A stretch of 32,915 nucleotides of DNA from an uncultured Mucilaginibacter sp. (GTDB lineage Bacteria > Bacteroidota > Bacteroidia > Sphingobacteriales > Sphingobacteriaceae). Within the stretch, counting starts at the first letter, position 1; each line of letters opens with the position of its first letter. Location: contig CAIPDP010000019.1 in the NCBI GenBank assembly GCA_903863845.1, forward strand, positions 1 through 32,915, written 5' to 3'. The translations under genes were made by a program, and so were the position numbers. The notes under the pieces were generated by a model. That model saw only the letters and a list, made by a program, of their open reading frames with translations, made no database searches and had not been told where the DNA came from. Of this stretch, positions 7,885 to 14,215 are shown in pieces.

Positions 7885-8715
7885 TCAAAAGGTTCTTATT
7901 TCGATACCAGCAAAAATAGAGACGCCCTCAAGTACCAGTATTTTGTTATTATCGCCAGCGCCGGTTTGCCTCAGGCGTTTATCATCAACCCCGGCAAAAA
8001 CTGCAGAGAGGTTTGATATTACCTGCCAGTGTGGTGGTACAATGATCTTGGTGCCGCCAAATACCTGAGTGATATCAATAATTACCCGCCCATTGATATC
8101 AGCCTGTGTGAAGTCTATCTCGGCGCCCCCAAAGATGTTTGTAATATCGCCACCCCTGAAGTTTTTTGAAAGTATTGTTTTCTTAGCTCCGCCAAACACT
8201 GAGGTGCTGTCTATAAAATCATCGGTAGAAAACTTTCCTGACCCCGGATTTATTGGAGGGATATTGCCTGCATCAGCCCCGGTTGCAGCAGCAGGGTCAG
8301 CAGGTGAATGATAACGCCAGTCCCACTTTTGTTCCCATTCCCTCGCAAATTTGTCGCGGTTAGTCGGGCTCTGATTACGACGTAAAATGATCCAAAGGCC
8401 TATCGCTATGATGATCACGGGGAATACGAAGTTATGCAGGTGGAGGTCAGGAAATGCCTCATTCAGCAGACCGAATAAACCGATGAAGACCAAAATTCCC
8501 CAAATAGGTTTTTGAAAATTGTGTTTGGTACCGGCGTAAATACCCCATATGAGTATCCAGGTGGGCCAGTTCCAGATCCAACCCGGGATATCTAAAAAGT
8601 CGAGTTGTTTTAATAGCAAAACGCCGCCAACAAACAGCAATATGATGCCGGCCAAAGCCTTACCGTTTGGTCTTGGCTTATTCTGTAAATTTATATTATC
8701 TATATTATCGCTCAT
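7885..8715 (-). CDS. LiaF-like membrane protein with C-terminal YvqF/LiaF domain
   Basis: The 276-residue protein has an N-terminal LiaF-type membrane domain (about 18-112, four hydrophobic segments) and a long A/P/G linker. The C-terminal cell-wall-active antibiotic response domain (about 165-276) shows five rung-like repeats: VFGG 173, IFGG 194, VFGG 218, VFAG 239 and IFAG 267. In Bacillus, LiaF keeps the LiaSR envelope-stress system quiet. Here the gene precedes a LytS/LytTR pair instead of LiaSR. Its upstream region carries a TAGTTTTG -7 box and a triple direct repeat. The membrane part is paralogous to the protein at 9643-9993. A role in envelope-stress sensing is inferred. Confidence 0.88.
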   Translation of the reverse strand: MSDNIDNINLQNKPRPNGKALAGIILLFVGGVLLLKQLDFLDIPGWIWNWPTWILIWGIYAGTKHNFQKPIWGILVFIGLFGLLNEAFPDLHLHNFVFPVIIIAIGLWIILRRNQSPTNRDKFAREWEQKWDWRYHSPADPAAATGADAGNIPPINPGSGKFSTDDFIDSTSVFGGAKKTILSKNFRGGDITNIFGGAEIDFTQADINGRVIIDITQVFGGTKIIVPPHWQVISNLSAVFAGVDDKRLRQTGAGDNNKILVLEGVSIFAGIEIRTF

Positions 8716-8744
8716 TGTCTTCTTTGTCGAAATTAAATCTTATT

Positions 8745-8752
8745 CAAAACTA
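8745..8752 (-). promoter_or_regulatory. -7 promoter box of LiaF-like gene
   Basis: On the minus strand this reads TAGTTTTG, matching the Bacteroidota TAnnTTTG -7 box, 29 bp from the start codon. No clear -33 TTTG exists at the right distance, as expected for an activator-dependent promoter. Confidence 0.55.
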
Positions 8753-8782
8753 AGGTAATATTAAAGGCGAACCTATCAAATA

Positions 8783-8831
8783 TTGGCGATATTATATAAG
8801 AAGTCGGTAAGGGGGGAAGAATTGTCGGTGA
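8783..8831 (-). promoter_or_regulatory. Triple direct repeat, probable LytTR regulator site
   Basis: Plus-strand copies TTGGCGA (8783-8789), TCGGTAA (8804-8810) and TCGGTGA (8825-8831) begin exactly 21 bp apart. The near edge is 30 bp from the -7 box at 8745-8752. The same three words, spacing and distance recur at 10055-10103. LytTR regulators are known to bind direct repeats of about 9 bp with a 12-13 bp spacer, so the neighbouring LytTR protein is the likely binder. The site also lies upstream of the divergent gene at 8888. Confidence 0.7.
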
Positions 8832-8837
8832 AAGACT

Positions 8838-8871
8838 TTTGCAAGTAATTTCTAATTTAATTTTATTTTTG
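8838..8871 (+). promoter_or_regulatory. Promoter of the 247-residue membrane protein gene
   Basis: TTTG (8838-8841) and TATTTTTG (8864-8871) fit the Bacteroidota -33/-7 pattern, with a slightly long 22-bp spacer, ending 16 bp before the ATG. The closest 21-bp-spaced repeat (8825-8831) lies just upstream of the -33 box, so shared control with the divergent LiaF-like gene is possible. Confidence 0.5.
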
Positions 8872-8887
8872 ATCAACCCCTCGAATT

Positions 8888-9631
8888 ATGAATACAGAAA
8901 CCGAAAACCCCACTCAGGAGGACAATTCAATAGCTCCAAATAAAGTAAATGGTGATGAAAAGCCATTCTTTTCGATAGCAATTGGTTATAATATTCTAGG
9001 CTTAATAGTTGGGTTTTCCATTATATTTATCAGGGACGTTCGTACGGCTGCTATCTTCGGGATGGTTTACCCACTGCTAGCTATCATTGTGATCATATTC
9101 AGTAAGGGGAATATTAAATTTTTGAGCGAAACAAAGAAAAGCAAAAAATGGTTTACCATGTTAGGCTTTTTTTTACCAACCTTCACCCAATTATTAAATT
9201 CTTTAGGCAAATACGATTTATTGGATTATAAAAACGTTTGGCTCCCTTTTTTGATTGTGGCCGTGGTTGTTCTACTTATGCTAATATCTACAGGACTCAA
9301 TTATGCCATCGGAGGTGTAATAGGCCAGATTATATTTATGTTTATCGCAAGCCTGATCTATGGTTTTGGGTTTGTAATTCAGGTAAATTGTGTTTTTGAC
9401 CAATCACATCCAACTAAGGCCGATGGCGAGTTGACGGCCAAACATTCGCAATGGGGGCGAAGTTCTGAAAACTATTATTTTGCGGTTAATTTTGTCGTTG
9501 ACGGGAAACAAATAACTAGAAGTCCCGAAGTGTCTAAATCAACTTACGACCAATATCAGCCCGGTAGTCATATCATTGTTAACATAAAAAAAGGGACGCT
9601 AAACATCCCCTGGTATTATATCACTAAATAA
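8888..9631 (+). CDS. Multi-pass membrane protein of unknown function
   Basis: I do not recognise a named family. The 247-residue protein has a polar N-terminus (1-26), then about five hydrophobic segments (roughly 28-49, 54-72, 88-106, 117-136, 140-163). A C-terminal soluble domain of about 80 residues follows, with the pattern VNCVFDQS near its start, a Y-Y-F-A-V-N-F-V-V-D-G stretch and a GTLNIPWYY end. That domain layout (NxxxDxS, then YY...V...G...G...PWY) recurs in small Bacteroidota membrane proteins without known role. It is divergent from the LiaF-like gene and shares its control region, so an envelope function is plausible. It is convergent with the next gene, 11 bp away. Confidence 0.7.
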   Translation: MNTETENPTQEDNSIAPNKVNGDEKPFFSIAIGYNILGLIVGFSIIFIRDVRTAAIFGMVYPLLAIIVIIFSKGNIKFLSETKKSKKWFTMLGFFLPTFTQLLNSLGKYDLLDYKNVWLPFLIVAVVVLLMLISTGLNYAIGGVIGQIIFMFIASLIYGFGFVIQVNCVFDQSHPTKADGELTAKHSQWGRSSENYYFAVNFVVDGKQITRSPEVSKSTYDQYQPGSHIIVNIKKGTLNIPWYYITK

Positions 9632-9642
9632 CCTGATTGCCA

Positions 9643-9993
9643 TTATCCGGCAATAGTCCTTTTCTCGCTATTTCTGACGATCATATATATCCCCACCAGT
9701 ATGATAGCGCCAGGCCAGATATAATCACCCGCATTGATACCGGGCAATGCATCATCCAGCATATAAGCTGCCCCGATAACGATCCAGATCAACCATGATA
9801 AATTTTGAAAGTTGTGTTTAACACCCACGTACAATCCTATACCGATCAGTATCAAAGGCCAATTGAACAGCCAATCTGGAAATAAAACCAGATTTAACTG
9901 ATCTACCAATAGCAGGGTACCGAATATGACGATAATTGCACCCGCTACCATCCTGCCATTATACTTGTTCTGAGTTTCTATAATAGTTTTCAT
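9643..9993 (-). CDS. Stand-alone LiaF-type membrane domain protein
   Basis: The 116-residue protein matches the N-terminal membrane domain of the LiaF-like protein at 7885-8715: shared NWP, GTK/GVKHNFQ and the spacing of four hydrophobic segments (about 14-35, 40-58, 66-82, 90-108). It lacks the C-terminal VFGG-repeat domain altogether. The short polar N-terminus precedes NGRMVAG, equivalent to NGKALAG in the paralogue. It has its own promoter with the same triple direct repeat as the paralogue. It may act as a regulatory competitor or partner of the full-length protein or of the LytS kinase; this is inference. Confidence 0.8.
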   Translation of the reverse strand: MKTIIETQNKYNGRMVAGAIIVIFGTLLLVDQLNLVLFPDWLFNWPLILIGIGLYVGVKHNFQNLSWLIWIVIGAAYMLDDALPGINAGDYIWPGAIILVGIYMIVRNSEKRTIAG

Positions 9994-10016
9994 CGCATTT
10001 AGTTTTAATTCTAAAC

Positions 10017-10047
10017 CAAAGCTATAGCGGTAGAGAAGGTCGGCAAA
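10017..10047 (-). promoter_or_regulatory. Promoter of the stand-alone LiaF-domain gene
   Basis: On the minus strand TTTG (10047-10044), 19 bp, then TAGCTTTG (10024-10017) match the Bacteroidota consensus well, 23 bp from the start codon. An extra repeat-like word TCGGCAA (10040-10046) overlaps the -33 box. Confidence 0.7.
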
Positions 10048-10054
10048 GCAAATA

Positions 10055-10103
10055 TTGGCGATGTATCAGTACTTGTCGGTAAGTAAAAAGAAAAGGTCGG
10101 CGA
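10055..10103 (-). promoter_or_regulatory. Second triple direct repeat, probable LytTR regulator site
   Basis: Plus-strand TTGGCGA (10055-10061), TCGGTAA (10076-10082) and TCGGCGA (10097-10103) are spaced exactly 21 bp. The distance from the first copy to the -7 box is the same as at 8783-8831 (38 bp start to start). Longer identical blocks surround the words: CAAATATTGGCGAT, then 12 bp, then GTCGGTAAG in both loci, with the 12-bp spacers differing. Confidence 0.7.
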
Positions 10104-10202
10104 AATGGAGTAGAAAATTACCCCGGATCCATAATTCATAGTAGTTTTCCCAGTGACAACTAAGGATAGTTCCTGATAAAACACCCGCCCTAGTCGCTAA
10201 AG

Positions 10203-10240
10203 CCAATCCCCAATCCCCAATGCCCGATGACCAATGACGC
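10203..10240. repeat. Degenerate CCAATCC/CCAATGA short repeats
   Basis: CCAATCC occurs twice in tandem and is followed by CCAATGCCCGATGA and CCAATGA. It lies just downstream of the agmatine deiminase stop. It resembles in style, though not in sequence, the short intergenic repeats at 1217-1288 and 11275-11303. Confidence 0.5.
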
Positions 10241-10251
10241 GCAGCAAATGA

Positions 10252-11280
10252 CTAAACCGGCTCTTGCTGACTCAGGCAATGGAAACTTCCCAAACCCCAG
10301 ATGATGTCGGTTGAATCGATGCCAACAACTTTTCTGTCGGGGAAACATTGCTGGATGATATCAAGCGCCGTTTGATCTTTTTTACACCTGAATGTTGGTA
10401 CGATCACTGCCGAATTAGCAATGTAAAAATTAGCATAGGAGGCCGGTAAGCGCTGCCCATCGTAAAAAACAGGGTCGGGCATTGGCAGTTCAACAATGTT
10501 TAGTGCCTTGCCTTCGATAAGACGCATTGTTTGAAGCGTTTGAAGATTGTCCTGAAGAATATGGTAGTTTTCGTCGTCTTTATTCTCTTCAACTACGGTT
10601 ATAACGGTATCACTGTTTACAAAGCGGGTAATGTCATCAATATGCCCGTCCGTATCATCACCAATGATTCCCTCGGCCAACCATAAAACCTGTTCAACGC
10701 CGTAATAGTTCTTTAAATAGGCTTCTATTTGTTGTTGATCGAGGTGCGGATTTCTGTTTTTATTCAGTAGGCAGGCTGTGGTTGTTAGTACAGTTCCCTT
10801 ACCGTTAAATTCAACCGAACCACCTTCCATCACAATGCCAGGGTAAAAAACCGGTAAGCCAAAATGCTCAGCAATTTTGGTAGGAATAACATCATCCAGA
10901 TCATATGGTGGATACTTGTTGCCCCAGGCATTATAGCCCCAATCAACGATCACTTTTTGTTTGGTTTCGGGGTTGATCAGAAACGCAGGTCCATGGTCAC
11001 GGCACCAGGCATCGTTGGTTTCAAAGTTAAAAAATTCGATCTTGCTCAGATCGGCGCCAACCGTCTCCAGTTCAGCAATTGCATAGGCCTTTTGTCTTTC
11101 ATCAGCCAGGTTGATGCGAACCAGTTCGCCCTCAGTCAACACTTTGATAAATTCACAGTAGGGGCGATAGATGGTATGTATTTTCCCCGGCCACGACGCT
11201 TCCTTATGCGGCCAGCTGAGCCAGGTAGCGGTGTGTGGTGCCCATTCGGCGGGGAAATGGAAGCTCGTTAAATTGTCCAT
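10252..11280 (-). CDS. aguA: Agmatine deiminase
   Basis: Hydrolyses agmatine to N-carbamoylputrescine and ammonia, a step of arginine-derived putrescine synthesis; cytoplasmic. The 342-residue protein has the guanidine-modifying-enzyme fold motifs: WLSWPH (20-25), NDAWCRDHGPAF (89-100), MEGGSVEFNG (151-160) and DDTDGHIDD (208-216, H213). The nucleophile is C335 in GSFHCLSQQ. I prefer the ATG at 11280 (MDNLTSFHFPAEW); an upstream ATG at 11301 would add seven residues encoded by the inverted repeat at 11275-11303. The partner aguB lies 400 bp upstream, separated by an S23-type gene. Confidence 0.95.
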   Translation of the reverse strand: MDNLTSFHFPAEWAPHTATWLSWPHKEASWPGKIHTIYRPYCEFIKVLTEGELVRINLADERQKAYAIAELETVGADLSKIEFFNFETNDAWCRDHGPAFLINPETKQKVIVDWGYNAWGNKYPPYDLDDVIPTKIAEHFGLPVFYPGIVMEGGSVEFNGKGTVLTTTACLLNKNRNPHLDQQQIEAYLKNYYGVEQVLWLAEGIIGDDTDGHIDDITRFVNSDTVITVVEENKDDENYHILQDNLQTLQTMRLIEGKALNIVELPMPDPVFYDGQRLPASYANFYIANSAVIVPTFRCKKDQTALDIIQQCFPDRKVVGIDSTDIIWGLGSFHCLSQQEPV

Positions 11281-11303
11281 AGTCGATGGTCGATGGTCCA
11301 TAG
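11275..11303. repeat. 29-bp inverted repeat, left copy
   Basis: The reverse complement matches 11664-11692 at 25 of 29 positions without gaps. It overlaps the start codon of aguA. Internally it is built of CCATAGTCGATGG-like words. Together the two copies bracket the four-helix-bundle gene. Confidence 0.75.
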
Positions 11304-11307
11304 CTGC

Positions 11308-11658
11308 TTATATTGAGTTTCTTAAGGCGGTTATCATTTTAATTAGTGCCTCATAATTGTCATAATGTTTTTTGAATTCTGAACCACTTATAAATCCTCG
11401 CTTTTGACCTATAAATAAACAGGATACGACTTCGACTCCTGACCGAATTGAATAATTTAGAAAGGCTTTAAAAACTGCATTACTTTGACCGGTACACCCT
11501 TCCGCAATATTCAGTACCACCGAATCAGCAGCTCTTTTAATTTGAGAAGTTAATATATATAATTCGTCCTTTGGAAAATTCCTGGTTAAAATGTTAATCT
11601 CATCAGAAAGATCCAGTGCTTTTTGCCAAACCTGTAAATTTTCGAACTTAAAAGCCAT
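11308..11658 (-). CDS. Four-helix-bundle protein (S23 / 23S rRNA intervening-sequence type)
   Basis: The 116-residue protein begins MAFKFENLQVWQKALDL, the hallmark start of the S23-type four-helix-bundle family. The conserved RNFPKDELYILTSQIKRAA-type core (about 27-45) and NIAEGCTGQSN motif (about 50-60) follow. Members occur inside 23S rRNA intervening sequences and as free genes in many Bacteroidota; their function is unknown. I use the ATG at 11658; a GTG at 11664 would add two residues. The gene sits alone between aguA and aguB, which usually adjoin, and is enclosed by 29-bp inverted repeats, so it looks like an inserted cassette. Confidence 0.9.
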   Translation of the reverse strand: MAFKFENLQVWQKALDLSDEINILTRNFPKDELYILTSQIKRAADSVVLNIAEGCTGQSNAVFKAFLNYSIRSGVEVVSCLFIGQKRGFISGSEFKKHYDNYEALIKMITALRNSI

Positions 11659-11663
11659 GTTCA

Positions 11664-11692
11664 CTATGGTCTATGGACAATCGACTATGGAC
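11664..11692. repeat. 29-bp inverted repeat, right copy
   Basis: Inverted partner (25/29) of 11275-11303. It lies 5 bp upstream of the S23-type start codon and 7 bp past the aguB stop. Confidence 0.75.
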
Positions 11693-11699
11693 TAAATAA

Positions 11700-12569
11700 T
11701 TATTGTTCATCTAAAAGTCGTTTAGTTATTGGCTGGTAGGAATCAATTCTCCGGTCGCGTAAAAAAGGCCAGTGGGTACGGTAGTAATCGGTTTTTTGCA
11801 GGTCTATTTCTTGTACGATCACTTCTTCGGCAGTATGGGAAGCCTGGTAAAGCACAGTGCCAAAAGGGTTAGAGATGAAAGATCCGCCCCAGAATTTTAG
11901 CTCTGCTTCCTGACCTACACGGTTAACACTCACAACATGCACTCCGTTGGCAACCGAGTGAGAGCGTTGTATGGTTTGCCAGGCATTGTATTGTTCTACG
12001 TTTGTGGCTTCATCCTGTGTTGTTGCCCAGCCAATAGCAGTTGGATAAAATAATATCTCGGCTCCCATCAGTGCTGTTATCCTTGCTGCTTCAGGATACC
12101 ATTGGTCCCAGCAGATCAGCACACCGAGGGTAGCATATTTAGTTTTGAAGACTTTGTAACCCATATCGCCAGGGGTAAAGTAGAATTTTTCGTAAAAGCC
12201 AGGGTCATCAGGTATATGCATTTTGCGGTATTTGCCCAGGTAACTGCCATCAGCATCAATGATTGCCGTAGTGTTATGATAAAGCCCTTGTGTGCGTTTT
12301 TCAAACAAAGAAGCGATGATAACAATATTCAACTCTTTGGCTAATGGCGATAAAACATCTGTTGAAGGCCCTGGAATAGCTTCAGCTAATTTAAAATTAT
12401 CATAGTCTTCCACATCGCAAAAATATAGCGAGGTAAATAGCTCCTGTAAACAAACTATCTGTGCGCCTTTTTCTGCCGCCTCACGAACTTTTGCGATCGC
12501 CTTTTCCAGATTTTCCTGTTTATCTGCCGTACACGACATCTGAACTAAACCAACGTTAACTTTTGCCAT
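11700..12569 (-). CDS. aguB: N-carbamoylputrescine amidase
   Basis: Hydrolyses N-carbamoylputrescine to putrescine, CO2 and ammonia, the step after agmatine deiminase. It is a 289-residue nitrilase-superfamily protein with the full catalytic triad: E43 (CLQELFTS), K116 (YRKMHIPDDPGF) and C153 (VLICWDQWYPE). Length and motifs fit the AguB group rather than general carbon-nitrogen hydrolases, and aguA lies on the same strand downstream. It is the first gene of the leftward agu group. A TAAATTTG box at 12586-12593 (minus strand) is a possible -7 element 17 bp before the ATG. Confidence 0.94.
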   Translation of the reverse strand: MAKVNVGLVQMSCTADKQENLEKAIAKVREAAEKGAQIVCLQELFTSLYFCDVEDYDNFKLAEAIPGPSTDVLSPLAKELNIVIIASLFEKRTQGLYHNTTAIIDADGSYLGKYRKMHIPDDPGFYEKFYFTPGDMGYKVFKTKYATLGVLICWDQWYPEAARITALMGAEILFYPTAIGWATTQDEATNVEQYNAWQTIQRSHSVANGVHVVSVNRVGQEAELKFWGGSFISNPFGTVLYQASHTAEEVIVQEIDLQKTDYYRTHWPFLRDRRIDSYQPITKRLLDEQ

Positions 12570-12585
12570 TCTTTTGAATTTTGCG

Positions 12586-12593
12586 CAAATTTA
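12586..12593 (-). promoter_or_regulatory. Possible -7 box of aguB
   Basis: Reads TAAATTTG on the minus strand, consensus TAnnTTTG, 16 bp upstream of the aguB start. No matching -33 word is visible at 19-21 bp, so this is tentative. Confidence 0.35.
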
Positions 12594-12703
12594 AAATTTT
12601 AATGTTAACGCATTTGTCTATTTATCTAACTATTCACACGATCTTTTCAGCAATAGAATCGTATATAAACACGTTTGATAAGCGGCAAAATCCAAAAAAT
12701 CAA

Positions 12704-12711
12704 TACTTTTG
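12704..12711 (+). promoter_or_regulatory. -7 box of the flippase-like gene
   Basis: TACTTTTG ends 8 bp before the ATG at 12720, so the transcript would have almost no leader. The nearest TTTG (12674-12677) is 26 bp upstream, too far for a standard -33 box. Confidence 0.4.
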
Positions 12712-12719
12712 CTGCGAAA

Positions 12720-13673
12720 ATGACGAAAATAGAAGATGTAGCTGAAGAGGCAGCTGAAGAAGCGGTCGAACATAAAACCTGGAAGGGCACACTTTGGGGT
12801 ATTGTCAAAATTATTTTGATTGTTGTTGTTACCGGCGGACTCCTTTATTATGTTTTTAGCAAAGTGCCATGGACCAAGGTTCAGGACCGGCTCACCCATG
12901 CTAATCGTGCCTGGCTTTTTGCGGCAGTAGCCTGTTATTTTATTTCGATGATTTTCTCTGCATGGCGATTGCTCAGCTTTTTTAATTCCATCGATCTTAA
13001 ACTTGATTACCGGTTTAATCTCCGCTTATATTTCCTCGGCATGTGTTACAATGTGCTGCTTCCCGGCGGGATAGGTGGTGATGGCTACAAGATTTACCTA
13101 TTACATAAACGTTATAAACTGCCTACCAAAAAAGTGTTCTGGGCCATATTACTCGACAGGCTGAGTGGCTTTTGGGCCATTGGGCTGATCACTGTTGCTT
13201 TGATTATTTTGATACCCAAAATCGACATCCATTTTGGTATACCAACCAGTATTTTTGTTGTGGGCACATTGATCTATTATTGGGTGCTACAACGTTTTTT
13301 TAAAGATTATTCCCGCAATTTTTTTGCTTCACATGGTAAAGCAATTGCTGTGCAAACCATGCAGGTGCTGGTGATCATTTGCCTGCTTATCGCCCAGAGT
13401 GATTTTCATATTTTCACTACAAAAATTGCACCTTACCTGCTATCGTTTCTTACCTCGTCATTGGCAGCAATTATACCTTTCAGCCTCGGTGGGGGTGGTG
13501 TGCGCGATGCGATTTTTGTAAACGTATCCGGATTTTTTAATCTTAAACCCGATATGGCTGTGTATCTGAGTTTTGGTTTTTACCTCATCTCAATCATTGT
13601 TGCGCTCCTTGGTTTGTATTATGTGATCAGACCAAAGCGAATGGAAAAAGGTTTACCGCCTATAAATCAATAA
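12720..13673 (+). CDS. Flippase-like membrane protein (lysylphosphatidylglycerol synthase TM family)
   Basis: The 317-residue integral membrane protein starts with an acidic, Glu/Ala-rich cytoplasmic segment (1-20) followed by about seven or eight membrane spans. Family signatures are LPGGIGGDGYK (114-124), DRLSG (146-150) and SLGGGGVRDA (255-264), as in the membrane half of MprF and in UPF0104 proteins. The lysyltransferase half is absent. Such stand-alone proteins are thought to flip or transport lipids or glycolipids; the substrate here is unknown. The ATG at 12720 is chosen because a strong -7 box ends just before it and the 15 extra residues of a TTG start at 12675 are not family-like. 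Confidence 0.85.
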   Translation: MTKIEDVAEEAAEEAVEHKTWKGTLWGIVKIILIVVVTGGLLYYVFSKVPWTKVQDRLTHANRAWLFAAVACYFISMIFSAWRLLSFFNSIDLKLDYRFNLRLYFLGMCYNVLLPGGIGGDGYKIYLLHKRYKLPTKKVFWAILLDRLSGFWAIGLITVALIILIPKIDIHFGIPTSIFVVGTLIYYWVLQRFFKDYSRNFFASHGKAIAVQTMQVLVIICLLIAQSDFHIFTTKIAPYLLSFLTSSLAAIIPFSLGGGGVRDAIFVNVSGFFNLKPDMAVYLSFGFYLISIIVALLGLYYVIRPKRMEKGLPPINQ

Positions 13674-13684
13674 TCGAATCGGAG

Positions 13685-14038
13685 CTAGTTTTTATAGGCT
13701 AAGCGATTAGCTAGGTAAACCAGGTCATCAAGTTCATCTGGCTTTGCTATTACTGCGTCGGCATATTTATTTATTGCGGTCGCCGCATCCAGGTTCGGCG
13801 AATAAATAATAACCGGGATTAGGTTAGAAAGATCATTTGCCTTAAGTGCTTCTGCAAGATCATTTGCCGGATCTATAGCAGAATAGCCCACAATAATTAC
13901 ATGGGGTTTGATTGTAAGTATTTCATCAACTGTAATATCCTTGGCTGCCCTGGAAATTTCAAAGCCATTGTTCTCCAAAACAAAAGCCAGCATCTCGCGT
14001 ACATCCGTATCTTCTTCTATCAGTATTAATTTTTTCAT
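13685..14038 (-). CDS. Single-domain receiver protein lacking the phosphoacceptor Asp
   Basis: The 117-residue protein has the length and alternating pattern of a lone response-regulator receiver. The N-terminal acidic cluster is E8/E9/D10 instead of two Asp. The position of the phosphorylated aspartate is G51 (PHVIIVGYSAIDP where PDLILLDxxMP is usual). S80 and K99 (VIAKP) are kept. It is therefore likely a pseudo-receiver that works without Asp phosphorylation, through protein contacts or another ligand. No kinase gene is adjacent; it ends convergently 11 bp from the flippase-like gene. Confidence 0.8.
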   Translation of the reverse strand: MKKLILIEEDTDVREMLAFVLENNGFEISRAAKDITVDEILTIKPHVIIVGYSAIDPANDLAEALKANDLSNLIPVIIYSPNLDAATAINKYADAVIAKPDELDDLVYLANRLAYKN

Positions 14039-14215
14039 AGGTTATTTTTTCTGGAACGACAGCTAAAGCTAATTACTTTTTGCAGTATCTAACAAGTTAA
14101 AATTAGTCTTATCATCGAAATTAGCGATAGCAATTTAGGAAACTAATCACAGATACCTTCAACTTAAAGAACCATTTATTTATCTTTATGTTCTCTTAAT
14201 AAACCGAAAGGACGA

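Noticed and set aside
9636..9654. Small hairpin ATTGCC/GGCAAT between the convergent genes at 9631 and 9643
   Set aside because: Stem of only 6 bp, overlaps the coding end of the LiaF-domain gene and has no T-run.
11308..11658. 23S rRNA intervening sequence
   Set aside because: The S23-type protein is often found there, but the flanks are aguA and aguB, with no rRNA sequence nearby.
12675..12719. TTG start of the flippase-like gene at 12675
   Set aside because: The -7 box TACTTTTG at 12704-12711 would lie inside the gene; the ATG at 12720 directly follows it.
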